Positions 34,018-45,916 of a stretch of DNA of 64,000 nucleotides are shown here, in pieces (positions within the stretch are counted from its first letter, which is position 1; each line of letters opens with the position of its first letter). The notes beneath the pieces were generated by a model. That model had not been told where the DNA came from, searched no databases, and saw nothing but the letters and a program-made list of their open reading frames with translations. Position numbers and translations under genes: made by a program. Origin of the DNA: Microstegium vimineum (Eukaryota > Streptophyta > Magnoliopsida > Poales > Poaceae); the NCBI GenBank assembly GCA_022036555.1, contig CM039129.1:28012553-28076552 (forward strand). The letters are read 5' to 3'.

Positions 34018-37000
34018 TCAAGTGTAAAAACCTCTGAGGTGTTCTATGCTCCACGAGTTAGGTACGTCGATGCCTTCCTGGTCGGCAAGCCGGTAAGACC
34101 CTGGTCGGGTTACCTCTTTGGTGACATAGGGGCTTTCCCAATGTGACGAGAGTTTGTGCATGCCTTCGGTCTTGAGTTTCCTTTTGAGTATGAGGTCTCC
34201 GGTGGTGAATGATCTGTTATTGACATTGCGGTTGTAGTATCGTTGAACGCCTTCTAGGTACTTGGCCGTGTGTATGCACGAAGTTAGCCTTTGCTCTTCT
34301 AGATGGTCGATGTCATCGATGCGAGCCTGGTCGGATGTTTCTTCGTCGTAGTTTTCCACGCGTGGAGAGCCAAAGGCGGCCTCGGTTGGCATTACTGCTT
34401 CCGAGCTGAAAACCATGAAGTACAGGGAGACGTCGATGTTTCGACTGGGTTGCGTACGTAGTCCCCAAAGCACTGCGGGTAGTTCGTGTAACCAGCGACC
34501 TGCGTTCTTCTCTTCCTCCTAGTATAGTCTTTTCTTGAGTGCGTCTAGTATCATTCCGTTTGTGCGTTCGGCCTGGCAGTTTGCTCTTGGGTGTGTGACG
34601 GAGACGTACTTGACCAGTATTTTATTGTCTTCACAGAAATCCCAGAAATAGGTTCCGGTGAAATTTGATCCCAGGTCGATGATGATTGAATTTGGGACGC
34701 CGAATCGGTGTATGATCTCATCGATGAAAGTTACCGCGGTTCCGGCCGATGCCTTGGAGATTGGTTTGACTTCGATCCACTTGGAGAACTTGTCGACGGC
34801 CAGATAGATCCATTTAAAGTTTGTCGGTGCTAGTCGGAAGGGACCTAGCATATTCAAACCCCAACAAGCGAAGGGCCAAGAGGCTGGTATTATTTGTAAT
34901 TCCTGGGCGGGGCGGTGAGTTTGTTTGGCGAAGAATTGGCACCCCTTGCACGTTCGCACCATTTGCTCTGCGTCGGCGACCGCCGTCGGCCAGTAGAAAC
35001 CTGCTCGGAAAGCTTTTCGTACTAGTGTCTTTGCGGCGGCATGATTCCCACAGGTGCCAATGTGGATGTCTTGTAGGATCGCTACGCCCTCTTCCTTGGA
35101 GACGCATTTCTGTAGCACTTCCGTCTTGGAGTTTCTTCTCATCAGTCCACCGTCCACTAGGACATAGTTGTGAGCTCGGTGGGTCAATCGTTCTGCTTCT
35201 ATCTCATCTGATGGCATTGCGTTGTTGGAGAGGTACTGGATGAAATCATCTCGCCAATCAAATGGTCGGCTGGTGTTTGCGATAGTGAGTATGCTATCCT
35301 GCGGTGGTGGTACTTCCTCGGGTGGAGCTACCCGCTCGTCGACGATTGACGGTTCGTGTAGGTCTTGGATAAAGACTCCCACTGGGATGGGCGATCGTGA
35401 AGATCCTAACTTGGACATTTCATCTGCAGCTTGGTTTCGATCTCGCGGAACATGGTGGTATTCGATCCCAAAGAACTTGCCTTCTAGCTTTCGAATTGCG
35501 GCGCAGTATGCGTCCATCTTCTCATTGGAGCACTTCCATTCTTTGTTGAGTTGATTGATTACTAGGGCTGAGTCGCCGTAGATGATGATGCGCTTTATAC
35601 CAAGTTCGTTTGCGATTCTGAGCCCGTGAAGGGCTGCTTCGTATTCTGTGGCGTTGTTGGAGGCTGGAAACAATAGCCGTAGGACGTATTGTAGCTTATC
35701 GCTAGATGGTGATATGAAAAATAGGCCAGCGCGAGCCCCGTGGATGGATAGTGACCCGTCAAAGAAAACGGTCCAGTGTTCAGGGACGTCGGTGCTTATA
35801 GGGACCTGTATGTCGGTCCATTCGGCGATGAAATCAGCGAGTGCCTGTGACTTGATCGTATGCCTCCCTTGGAAGGCTATGTTGAAGGTTCCTAGTTCCA
35901 CTGCCCATTTAATTATTCGCCCGGTGGCATCCTTGTTACGCAGTATGTTGCCTAACGGGAACTCGGTGATGACTGTCACCGTGGTTAATCGCTCGAAATA
36001 ATGCCAGAGCTTGCGTGCTGTTATGAGGACTGCGTATAATAGCTTCTGGACCTGGGGGTATCTCGTTTTTGACTCGCCCAGTACTTCTCTTACGAAATAG
36101 CACGGTCGCTAGACCGGGTATACACGTCCACTTTCGTTGCGCTCGACCACCATGACGGTGCTGACGACTCGATTTGTGGCGGCGATGTAAAGCAACATTG
36201 GCTCGTCTTTCTTTGGTGCGACCAGGACTGGTGGCTCAGTTAGGTACCGTTTAAGATCATTGAATGCGCAATTTGCGTCGTCGTTCCACTCAAACCTTTC
36301 TCCGCCCTTCAAGAGTCCGAAGAATGGAAGTCCTTTCTCCCCCGAGTGAGAGATGAAGCGGTTGAGGGCAGCCATGCACCCTGCGAGTTTTTGTACGTCT
36401 TTTGCATTGGATGGAGGTTTCATTTGGAGAACTGCGACGGTTTTTTCGAGGTTGGTTCGAATGCCAGACGGACTGACGATGTTGCCCAGGAGGTTCCCTA
36501 AAGGTACCCTGAAAATGCACTTCTTTGGGTTTAGCTTCCATCTGAACTCGTTGAGGGCCTTGAAGGTTTCTTCTATGTCGGCGATCAGTGTTCCAACGGA
36601 GTGTGTTTTTACGACTACGTCGTCTACGTAGGCCTCGACGTTTCCTGGAATGAGATTTTTCAAGCACTCTTGTATGGCACGTTGGTACGTGGTGCCGGCG
36701 TTTTTGAGCCCGAAGGACATCGTCGTGTAACAGTAGACGCCGAAGGGCGTTATGAATGATGTTTTGATCTGATCTTCGACTTTCAAGGCTATTTGGTGGT
36801 AACCAGAATAACAGTTGAGGAAGGAAAGGAGTTCACACCCCATAGTAGAGTCGACAACTTTGTCGATTCGCGCCAGAGGAAAGGGGTCGGGAGGGCAATG
36901 CTTGTTGAGACTCGTTTATTCGACACACATTCTCCATTCATTATTCTTTTTTTGTACAAGGACTGGATTGGCCAGCCAGTCTGGATGATTTACTTCTCTA

Positions 37001-38043
37001 ATAAATCCCGCTACTAGGAGCCGGGTTATTTCGGCTTTTATGGCTTCCTTGCGATCCGGTGCGAATCTTCTAAGATTTTGTTGAGTTGGCTTGGCTCCTT
37101 CGACCACGTTTAATGAGTGCTCGGCGCAGTCCCGGGGGACACCTGGCATATTGGTCGGTTTCTAGGCGAAGATGTTGATGTTGCGCCGCAGGAAGCTAAC
37201 GAGCGCGCTTTCTTGTTCGGGGGCAAGGTCGGTGCCTATCACAGCGGCCTTCTCTGGGTCGTCGTCGACCAGGGCCACAGTCTTTGTTTCCCTGGACTTT
37301 TTCGAGGCGCGTGTAGTTGGAGGTTCTGGGATGTCGAAATCCCCTGTGTGAGAGTTGGCCGCATCGGACAGGCAGATCTGGGTGCCATGTAGATGTTCAC
37401 GACTGGTCGCGTCTTCGATCGCCTCTTGTTCACACTCGTAGGCAATTTGTAGATCGGAGTGTATGCTGATGATGCCCTGCTGCGTCGGCATCTTGAGCAG
37501 TAAATACATATAATGTGGTATCGCCATGAGCTTGGAGAGTGCGGGTCGTCCGAGGATGGCGTCATATGGAGTATCAATGTCGGCGATCACAAAGTCGACG
37601 GACTCCTCGCGGGTTAGTCTGTCGGAATTAAATTGCACCAGGAGAGTGATTTGTCCGAGCGGTGATGACTTTTCACCAGGGATGATGACGTGAAGGGAGA
37701 AGTTCACCGATCAGAGATTGCTTTTACGATATTCAAGCCGCTGGAGGGTGTTTGGAAATATGACGTTGATGGAGTTGCCGCCGTCGACAAGTATCTTCTT
37801 GAAGAGACCGGTTGAAATAGCCGCGCCTACGACCAGTGGGAAGCGACCAGGGTAGTGGTGACGTACTCGGTGGTCGTCCCTTGAAAAGTCGATCCGCTGC
37901 TTTGTCCAATCTGGAGAAGGGATGTGAACGTTGTTGCGGTTGTAAAAGGAGCGGCGACGCTTACCGTTATCACCTGGGTGCCCACCAAATATGGGAAAAA
38001 TGCGCGCGGCCTTCATGAAGCCGGTAGTCTGAGTTTCTGTCAA
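34018..38043 (-). pseudogene. Element B pol: protease, RT, RNase H, integrase (decayed)
   Basis: Protease has ILVDGGNSINVIFP near 37790 and a second half ending PTQQGIISIHSD. RT runs from about 37149, breaks near 36918, and resumes with CELLSFLNCYSGYHQI near 36840-36790, where the first catalytic Asp is Asn (FLN for FLD). YVDD is at 36630-36619. RNase H has FFDGS, ATEYEA, YGDS and AADEMS. Integrase has GFYWPT, CKGC, GLNMLGP (Asp to Asn), IIIDLGSNF and AERTNG. The 486-codon block 35979-34519 is open; a break at 34519-34473 separates the final part ending IEHLRGFYT. Confidence 0.9.
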
Positions 38044-38054
38044 ATCTCCCTTCG

Positions 38055-38609
38055 CTAAAATATTGTCTGATCACTTTGAGTTTGCATTGCTCTGGAAAGC
38101 CTCCTTAAGGGCAATGCACTCCCGCATGGTGTGTTTTCCCTGTCCGTGAAGGGGGCAGGGACCGTCGAGGACCTCTTTGTACCCGTTACCGCGTCGGCGC
38201 TTTCGCCCGGTGCTGTGGGCGACGAGGTCGGGCGCCGAGTGCTGCAGTGGTGCTTCGGATTTGGTCTTTCGTGAAGTAGATGCGTGTGAACGAAGTCAGC
38301 GACGGGCGATGTCGATGAGGCTGATGCATTCGGCGAGGTCTTCATCAACCTGGTCGACGGCGTTCGCACAGTTATCACGGGTAGTACGGTCAGGGGTGTT
38401 TTGAACCGCCTTAGCGACCGGGTCTTCATTTGGAGGAGAATTCGGCGCGAGAAACTGCGTTGATTCCAACGTTTCAGTAACGGAGATGGTGCCATGGATG
38501 GTCCAAATCATAGATCCGATCTGGAGGGTGGCGCCGCCTGCGGGGATAACCATGGATCCAGGGAAGGTGACTGATTGATGAGCCATGGAGTCAATGCACA
38601 CACCCCCTA
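38055..38609 (-). pseudogene. Element B gag remnant lacking the core Gag domain
   Basis: The minus strand opens with a leader peptide (MAHQVGGVCIDSMAHQ) and an N-terminal segment to DLAECISLIDIARR near 38300. It then passes within about 100 bp to a basic stretch and a zinc finger CPLHGQGKHTMREC near 38160-38120. In relatives about 300 residues of core Gag lie between these parts, so a deletion has removed it. Frames also shift around 38230. Confidence 0.72.
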
Positions 38610-38621
38610 CCTGGTGCGCCA
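38610..38621 (-). other. Primer-binding site of element B
   Basis: Minus strand TGGCGCACCAGG, two bases from the LTR end. The equivalent site in element C is TGGCGCGCCAGG, differing by one base. The two elements therefore probably use the same tRNA, and differ from element A. Confidence 0.8.
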
Positions 38622-38623
38622 AC

Positions 38624-39121
38624 TATCGACGAAATATGTGTCGCAGTCTACCTAGGGGATACCCCACGGTAGTAGATTGTTAGGCGGAGCTGTGGCGACA
38701 ACGATTAAGCGTAACACAGAGAGCGTAGACACGGCGATTTAGACAGGTTTGGGCCGGCAAACCTCCATAATACCCTACGTCTTGTGTTCTGGTGGCTAGA
38801 TTGATCTTGTATATCAGGTTACAAGATCTGTAGATGATCTAAGAGAGGTTATCTGAGCTTTTTTGAGGGGGTCCCTACTCGCCTTATATAGTCGGGGAGC
38901 AGGGTTACAATTTCTATATCCTAACAGATTACGATCGGTTCCCTATGGCAAGGGATCCGAGTCTATCTACTAGGATCTTCCTTGGCGAGCAAGACTTCTT
39001 AGGAGTCCTTAGCGAGCACGACGGGCTGGTCGCATGCCGCAAGGTCTCGTGGGCTGGGCCGTCTCCTGGTCAGCAGGCCCAAGAAAGTCCCTGGGGATAT
39101 GCCAAGGTTATATCCCCAACA
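38624..39121 (-). repeat. 5' LTR of element B
   Basis: 498 bp. On the minus strand it starts TGTTGGGGATATAACC and ends TTTCGTCGATA; the other LTR ends CGACA, so the last CA is mutated here. A TATATAA promoter box lies near 38885. Confidence 0.93.
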
Positions 39122-39126
39122 ACCTC

Positions 39127-39650
39127 CTCCTCTAGCTCGGAGATGCGTCCATCCCTTTGACCGAGTTACTTCTCCGCAAAGGTCAAGGCATCTCAACTGG
39201 TGAGAAGGGCCAACGACAACTTCTCCTCCATAACCGCTCCAAGATGATGGCTCTGCGCAAACGGCTCACATGTAAAAAACAACGGAACAAACGAACCCCC
39301 CTTCAGCAATCAAGTCATAAAAATTCTTACCACACACTGGTGCCGGAGGTTTGTATGCAGCAGTTCGTAGATATCAACCTCCTTCAGGCGATCACATATC
39401 CGATCTACACAAATCAAAAAGACGGTGCATCAAAAATCAAGAAAAAAGCAAAGATAACAGCGCAAAAATAAACTACAAGAACCTCCGGTATCCTGGTAAA
39501 GGACCCGCAAAGACTCAGTCCACCCACTTAGTGTCTCCGACGAGGCACCAGCTACGAAAAGAAAAAATAGGTGATGATATATAACGTGCACACAAAGTAA
39601 ATGCACGTGATTGAAACAGCAAGGAATAAAATTACCTCCGGTTCACGCGC
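39127..39650 (-). other. Element A sequence between B and its antisense exons
   Basis: Minus-strand continuation of element A's antisense gene region after the B insertion. A coiled-coil-like fragment (VALLLTRLTFAE-type frames) is not convincing. Repeated AGGGAACCTTTG/CCAACCCGAG strings suggest intron or UTR. No separate gene is seen. Confidence 0.4.
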
Positions 39651-42180
39651 CAGCACCAGCCGAAGACCCAGGAGGAGGCCCGGGAGTAAAAATCATGCGA
39701 AGGCCTCTGCCCTCAAGGCCAACCCGAGCAACGTCGGTCCCCCTGGGCAACGGATCATCCCCAGGAACCGACTTCAAAGCTTTGAAGGGGAAACCTTCAA
39801 GCACAAAAACAACGCACCTAAAAATAAAACTCGATAGAAAAACGATCGCAAACACTCAAAGAGCTTAAAGGGGTAATCCCTACCAAGGGTGACATCTATG
39901 CCGGGAAAATCACGATCCGCCGACAAATCATCACCACCACCAACAAGCGGAAGCGATTCCCCCCCCCCCAATAACCTTCGAAGAAGGAGGCCCACGAAGC
40001 TTGGGCTATCAACACCAACTTCCGAAGAAGGAGCGACGGCTTCATCAGCTAAGGGCGTGGAAACCCTGACCTCCGAGCTCTACTCCCGAGCTTCACCAAA
40101 ACGCCGAGCAGAAGAAACCGAAACAACGGTCCCAGAGGAAGAAGGGAAACCGAACGCATTCGGCAAAGCGTCCTCATCAACAAGAATCCCGGTATGCAGC
40201 AAGGCATTCGACTACACCGAAGCCTCAGCAACGGCCAGCAGCAAGGCTTTCGACGCAGCAACCCCAGCTGACCCGAGTCCAGGAAAAACCGCCCCAAGAG
40301 AAGGAGCCTTCGACGGGGAAGCCTTTGGGGACGAAGCAGACGGTGCGGAGCCTTCAATGGCAAGCACGCCCTAACAGCTGACCCGGATCCAGCTTTCGAT
40401 GGCAAAGTTTTATGGGCCGGACCTGGCAAATACATTTCACTTCGACTATCAAAATCCAGAAAGAATAACCAACCTTCGCAAGGAAACACCCTAGGGTCAG
40501 GACGACCAAAACGGCTAATAGGAGACCCACCTTCGGAAGACGAGCCGTCAAAGCTAAGGAAATCAGCGGTCTCAGCCACTTTCCGGGCCCTTTTAGTAGG
40601 GACCTTCGCCTTATGGGCAAGAGCCTTGCACTTCACCAAAGGAGCAGCATCACTTGTAGTGGCCGGTTTCTTGGCAGAAATTTTTTGTTTCTTCTTCTTC
40701 GCCTCGGTCACCGAAGTGGCAATAGAGCTCGAAGCATTACGCTTTTTCGAGCCTGAAGCCGGAGCATCAACCAAGGCAGAAGCCCCCTTACCCTTCGTAG
40801 CAGTAGCAACAGCAGTAGCAGGCGCGGCGTCGACGTCAGACGCCTTCGCCTCCTTCTCTTCCGCTTCTTTCTCCTTGCGAGTAACAACGGACAGGACCTT
40901 CATAGGAACATTCCTGCTGTCAGAGCGAGCGCCAACCTCTTCGAACACTCGGTTAAAATGGGGCATAGTACCAGAGGGAGACCTCTGGGACATATATTCC
41001 CTTTCAGTCACCTCACCAACAACTGCATACAGGTCCATCTCAGTCTCATGAACGAACCCTTCGCGAGGCATATCACCCAACTCAATCTTGAAACGGGGAT
41101 GAGGAACCGCGAAATCAACACCAGCGACACAGACCTTCTTAATAGTAAATTCAGGCCGAACAACACCAAGAGGCCAACAGCTCGCAGCGCACATCTCTTC
41201 CACAAGATCACGACCACCAGAGAAGCGACACGCCATAGCAAAGGCTTCGTCACAGGCCTGACGGGTGTCATCCACCGCCCCCGAAGAAACAGCCTTGTTC
41301 TTCGGCTTCATTGGTCGCAAAACCGAAGCATATGGATAAGTAGGATGTTGAGTACCATCGCTGAACGTCAGAACTGTTGCTGGTGGAGTAACATAAAACC
41401 AATATCAAAGCCATTCCCTGTCCCACTTATTCTTCTTACAAAACGAAATCTCCGGACCTCCCTCGTTGGACCTCCGGAGGGGAATGAATGTGCAACTACC
41501 AAACTGGATACACTAATCCCCAATCTTCTTCGGCTGGTGCTGAAGCTCATAGTTCGCACAAAAGGTAGCAACAATAGGCTTCACGTCGTATGATTCACAA
41601 GCCCAGCGGAACTGACTCAGCGCGAGAATATCATTCGGCGTCAGATCATGAAGCTGGACGTCGAAAGTCAACAGCACGTTGCTCAGAAAATCAACGGATG
41701 GAATCCGAAGACCGCAAACAAAAAAGTCACGAAAGACAATCGCCTCATTTCCCTGCGGTTTTGGCGTCTCTTCACCCTTCGGCGGGATCCGGTATGAAGC
41801 TTCGGGTATAAGACGATCCTTAATATAACGATCTACCATCTCTTGGGTCATCAAGGAAGTACCAATAGTAAAGGTCTTGCCCTCCATCTCGGAAACTTCT
41901 TCAACACCAACCAGATCACCAATGGAAACCTCCGCACTATTCAAGCTCTCCTCCTCCTCCAAAGACCGGGCTTCGGCGCTGGTCTGCATACACTCTTCGA
42001 GAACCTTCGACCAACCAGCAACATGAACCCCAGTAGAAACAGAGAAAGGGCCGGGAAACGAAGACCACAACCTCCAAAGGGAAATAAAAAAGCAACAGCG
42101 CGAGCGAAGGCAGCTCAGGAAAGAAAAAGCAACTGAAAGCGACGCAAGAGGCAGTAGCCCTCCGCGTACCCAACCCCACC

Positions 42181-42187
42181 TTTTATA
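42181..42187 (-). promoter_or_regulatory. TATA box of the element A antisense gene
   Basis: TATAAAA is read on the minus strand from 42187, within CTCCTATAAAAGGTGGGG. It lies about 195 bp before the ATG at 41989 and about 220 bp inside the 3' LTR boundary. Comparable TATA boxes precede the matching genes in elements B and C. Confidence 0.65.
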
Positions 42188-42405
42188 GGAGAGGGTGCCA
42201 CCGCCTCGATCAAATCACCAAGAAAGACCAAACGTCGGATCGCATCAAATAAAACATAAACCCTAAAACCAATCAGAACCCGACACAACTCGGCGCGACG
42301 GGGAACGGAGGCCCCACAGGGAAAAACACACCTTTGCAACTCCCGTATGTTGTTTTCGAGGGCCACACCCCGCGAATGTCGGGCCAGCCCCTCAAAGGGG
42401 GAAAC

Positions 42406-43246
42406 TGTTGGGACATGAGTCGCGTAGGTCCTCTATGGGCCCCGGAATCGGACAAAGCAAAAGTCCCCCTACGCCAGAAAGTGCGCTTCTCAACAGAGCT
42501 AAAATAACCCCAGTGTACGCGCAGACAAGGGACATGTCGAAGGCCAGTAACCTCACAACGGCGGCGTGCGATCAGGCTAAGAAAGGTAATCCCGAAGATA
42601 CATTTCTATGTTTGTGCAGGTACCACAACGAAGGACCCAGGTCCCCATTCAGTGGAGACATCCGGAGCGGAGACCCTAGGACAGCGGCTGGACCCTCTGA
42701 TCTGTCAGCTAAGACAGATACGAAGGCATGACGGGAGACGCCAGAGCGAAGGTCTCAGGGCGAGCAGTCGAGACCTCCAACCCGTCGACCAAGCCGGAAG
42801 CAGGCGTCCATGGCGAGGCGCTGGGCCGAGCAAGCTGGGCCTCCATCGGCTCCCCTCGAGGCCCAGCAGTTTTTAGCCGATTCTATTTTCCCAGAAGACC
42901 CCAGAAGTTGTTAGAAGGGCATTTGTGTAACCAAGATTGTAACGTGAACAGTGTACTATAAAAAGGGGTCACCACCCAACGTAATGACGAGAGACAAGAT
43001 CCTTGATTTCTAGGGTTTCCCGTTTTCTTAGTTGTTCACTGTCGCCATCCCGGCAGGGTTCTTCAACATCGCGAAGGCCCACCTCCTACACTTAACTTTC
43101 ATCAGACCGAGCGAGGGACCTTCGGCGCTCGTGAAGGTTCCCCAGTGACATACCCGAAGCTAAACCGAGCGAGTCCCTCAGCATCCGCGGAGGGCAGGCC
43201 TTCGCTCGGCCTTCGGGTTCTGTTCAGAGAGAGACTTTTTCCAACA
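42406..43246 (+). repeat. 3' LTR of element A
   Basis: 841 bp starting TGTTGGGACATGAGTCGCG and ending CCAACA. It has TATAAAA near 42957 and lacks about 30 bp present in the 5' LTR. The numerous scattered differences from the 5' LTR indicate an old insertion. Confidence 0.93.
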
Positions 43247-43251
43247 ACATT

Positions 43252-43508
43252 CACATAGTCCACAAGCGCTAAATATAGAGAATACATTTGACATTGTGCA
43301 ATGACTGATTTCTATAGCAACAAGTCATGGCTGATTTTACATAGTCCATAGTCATGACTGCATACAGCAGAATACTCATGTCAACTACAGGCCACTTCAC
43401 TTGTACAATTAGGCCGCAAAAGACTATAGTTAGGCCACGAAAGACTATAGTTAGGCCACAAAAGACTAGTTAAATATGTCTGAAATACTTTCTAACTGCG
43501 TGCGCATA
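43252..43508. other. MULE 3' flank of the transposase
   Basis: About 260 bp between the 3' LTR of element A and the transposase stop. It contains three near copies of AGGCCACAAAAGACTATAGTT at 43410-43470. No gene. It continues the MULE sequence interrupted at 5295. Confidence 0.5.
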
Positions 43509-45916
43509 TTAGAAGCCAAGATTATCAACATCACAAATTGGATCCATTAGGAGTTCAGTAAAGCAGCCAAAACTACCAATGGCATTGTGATCTTGGACTT
43601 GGAGTTCCACAGCAACACTTTTGTTGTTGTCATCTTTGTCCAATTCAACTTGGGGCTGGAGGACATCATCACCTTGCTTTTGTTGCTGCCCATGAAAGTT
43701 CAACAAGTTAGTCCAGAATGTTTTTTACAAATATAGAACTCAATGACAACAACATAGAGAAGTGTACAGGTTGTAAATTTACCTTTGCTCCTTTTTTGCT
43801 GGTGCCACAGGTTTACTTGGCTTGCGCTTACATTTGCGTAACTTATCCAACCAAGTTCTCTGTCTCCTTAATTTTTTAGATTCAACCTCCTTTTTTTCAG
43901 CTTTGCAACACCCAAAAGTTTATCACTTTGCTGTACATTTGGATCAACATTTTCTTGGACATTACATGTGCTTTCATCCATAGCACCAATAGATAAATTC
44001 TCTAGCTGTGTACCAAGACAATCAAGTGTATTGTCTATCAACAAACGACATTCTGGGGAGCTAGCTGCTTTATATGCTAAATTGAGAAATTTGTGGGAAA
44101 GGCGCCTGTAGTGAAGCTGAGCTTCTAGTTTTGGATTTTCTACTACTTTTTTCTCTTGCCTATCTAGGATACTTCCATTGCGTGCATCTCTAGTCCATCT
44201 CTTTAACACATAATGTGTTGGCAATATATTTATATTCATCAAATCAAAAACCTTTATACCATGTGCACATAATATTCCAGTCCTATTGAACATTCCACAA
44301 CCACATAAAGCCGTTTGGTTTAGAGGATCACCTACCACTATGCACTCCTCTTCATAAGTGCAATCACCATGTAAACTTCCAACTGAAACAACATATTTGT
44401 TATCTCCATCCAATACTCTAGTGCATGCAGCCAAAGATCGTTCATATTCGCTTTGGAATGCTTCAAAAATAACTGGAGTATACACTTGACTTGCTTGCAC
44501 CAACATAGGTGTACGCATTAGTCTTTTTGGTATCTTCTTCTTTGCCTCAAATTCAGATTCCAATTCCTTTTCTCTTTTTTCTTCCACTGTCCTCTCAAAG
44601 TGCTTCAAAAATCGTATAATATCAAAATCTGATTTCAAATGGTTCTTTAATGCATTGTTAAAGCTCTCACTTAGTTGTGTACTTCTCACTCCCAAACTGA
44701 AGACATCTCTCATATAACATTCAGCCATTTTTCTTTCACCTTGTAAATGCTATCTAGCCAAGTTTGCTTCTGTACTTTAGATCTCAAAGTATCAAAAGCT
44801 TCTTGAAATGCTTCTTTGCCCTCATAGTCATACATACAAGCACTAAAATCACAAAGAATATGAGATTCTTCATCTTCGTCTTCACCCTCGTCATTTTCTT
44901 GGCCCTTCATTGGAGGTAAATGTCTGACAACATTTTGCATTATGTGAAATGTACACATCCCATGATATGATTCAGTGAACACTATTTTTATAGCTTTTGC
45001 CATTGCTGCGTCTTGATCTGTGTAAATAGTTTTAGGTTGTTTTCCATTATGAGCAGCTAGAAATGTCTCAAACAACCATGTAAATGAGTCTGTTGTTTCA
45101 TCAAAGAGAATAACAGCACCAAAAACAGTGGTTTCTCTGAACTGATTGAGCCCAAGAAAAACACCAAATGGTCTATATTCTTTGTTTGTGCCAAAAGTGG
45201 TGTCAAATGTGACAACATCACCAAAGTGTGCATAGTCTAGGATCATTTTTGCATCAGCCCAGAATATATTGGTTATATGCTCATCACAATCCACCTGCAA
45301 AGCATATTGGAACGATGGATTCTCAGAGATTTTTTCATGAAAATACTTCAACATACTACCAGCTTGTCCAAAAGCCAACTCCCTCTGTCGCTTGGTTTGC
45401 AAATAATTTTTGCGATCACGACAAGTGTAGCTAAGGTTAAGTGTCCCACCAACTTGACAGACTTGCTAACTCATGTGCATCTTTTGTCCTAATTCCAGAG
45501 TCATCAGCGGTCTTAATTTCAAAAGCTTGAAGTTCTGAAATTTTTCTTTGAGATGTCATCAAGTGGCGAGTTTCAGGCAAGTGAAGCAAGTGATTGTGTT
45601 CAAGTACAACATCAGTAACTTCATAAATTCATGCACCTCGATCCAACACAAGACTCATCCGAGCTTTGCAACCAGTCCTTGTTTCAGCTCTAAAATACTT
45701 TGTCACATGATCAATTTGACCTTTTCTTCGATGACCTTCATTGGCACAAACATATCTGCATGAGGTGACCTTTCCATCACATTTACTAATATTTGTGTAT
45801 CTTTTCCTCACATCAAAGTCTATATGACTCCCATATGCTACCCAAAACTGCCAAGCCTCATTTGGATCTTTGAATTTTAAACCAATTTCAGATATCCCCC
45901 TCTGAACATCTACCAT
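43509..45916 (-). pseudogene. FAR1/MULE-type transposase (FRS-like), broken
   Basis: From 45916 on the minus strand: a FAR1-type WRKY-like DNA-binding domain (FKDPNEAWQFWVAYGSHIDF, CRYVCANEGHRRKG) to 45629. A frameshift follows, then EHNHLLHLPETRHLMTSQRK in another frame. The MULE transposase core (45402-44710) has VVTFDTTFGTNKEYRPFG and IYTDQDAAMAKAI. After a second frameshift near 44720 come AECYMRDVF and TQLSESFNNAL, giving plausible D, D and E. A SWIM zinc finger CGCGMFNRTGILCAHG is near 44310. The last exon (43706-43509) ends CDVDNLGF after a GT-AG intron at about 43781-43694. The flanking inverted repeats argue for a transposase rather than a domesticated FRS regulator. Confidence 0.88.

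Larger units (their letters stand above)
29444..39121 (-). mobile_element. Gypsy (Tat-lineage) retrotransposon B, nested in A
   Basis: LTRs 38624-39121 (5') and 29444-29942 (3') carry a perfect ACCTC duplication on both sides (29439-29443, 39122-39126). The coding strand is minus: gag remnant, protease, RT, RNase H and integrase from about 38620 to 34018. A plus-strand gene at 31133-33234 lies between pol and the 3' LTR. By eye the two LTRs differ at roughly 25-30 of ~498 positions. The core Gag domain is deleted and RT and INT each lack a catalytic Asp, so it cannot move by itself. Confidence 0.94.
14671..41989 (-). pseudogene. Antisense gene of element A (PF04195-like), split by D and B
   Basis: It is read on the minus strand from an ATG at 41989 (MQTSAEARSLEEEE). 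The conserved N-terminal domain (about 41800-41400) contains FRDFFVCGLRIPSVDFLS, LHDLTPNDILALSQF and, after an in-frame TAG at 41515-41513, CTFIPLRRS and W-x-WFYV-like residues with a TGA. It continues at 41340-40380 (RPMKPKNKA, LGVVRPEFTIKKV, DVDAAPATAV). After the 9.7-kb B insertion a coiled-coil piece follows (29439-29256: KATDSEKTAREELDKMV). After the D insertion comes a C-terminal part (15207-14735: LAGVSAVTAYRKP, NFARALVDGGYEHVAALKS, ADARALAEAS). This architecture recurs in elements B and C. The function is unknown. It runs tail-to-tail with pol. Confidence 0.75.
5296..43246 (+). mobile_element. Gypsy (Tat-lineage) LTR retrotransposon A, interrupted by D and B
   Basis: LTRs at 5296-6163 and 42406-43246 share TGTTGGGACATGAGTCGCG...TTTTTCCAACA. 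A primer-binding site follows the first, and a purine-rich tract (AAAGGGGGAAAC, 42394-42405) precedes the second. The flanks GCATT and ACATT are a target duplication with one change. Gag, PR, RT, RNase H and INT run on the plus strand in Gypsy order from about 6201 to 11906. A long antisense gene lies between pol and the 3' LTR, which is a Tat-lineage trait. Without the Copia D and Gypsy B insertions the element is about 14 kb. Several stops and frameshifts make it non-functional. Confidence 0.93.

Noticed and set aside
43509..45916. FAR1-related host transcription factor
   Set aside because: The FAR1, MULE and SWIM domains fit, but the flanking inverted repeats and two frameshifts make a dead MULE transposase more likely. 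I keep the host-gene reading only as a minor alternative.
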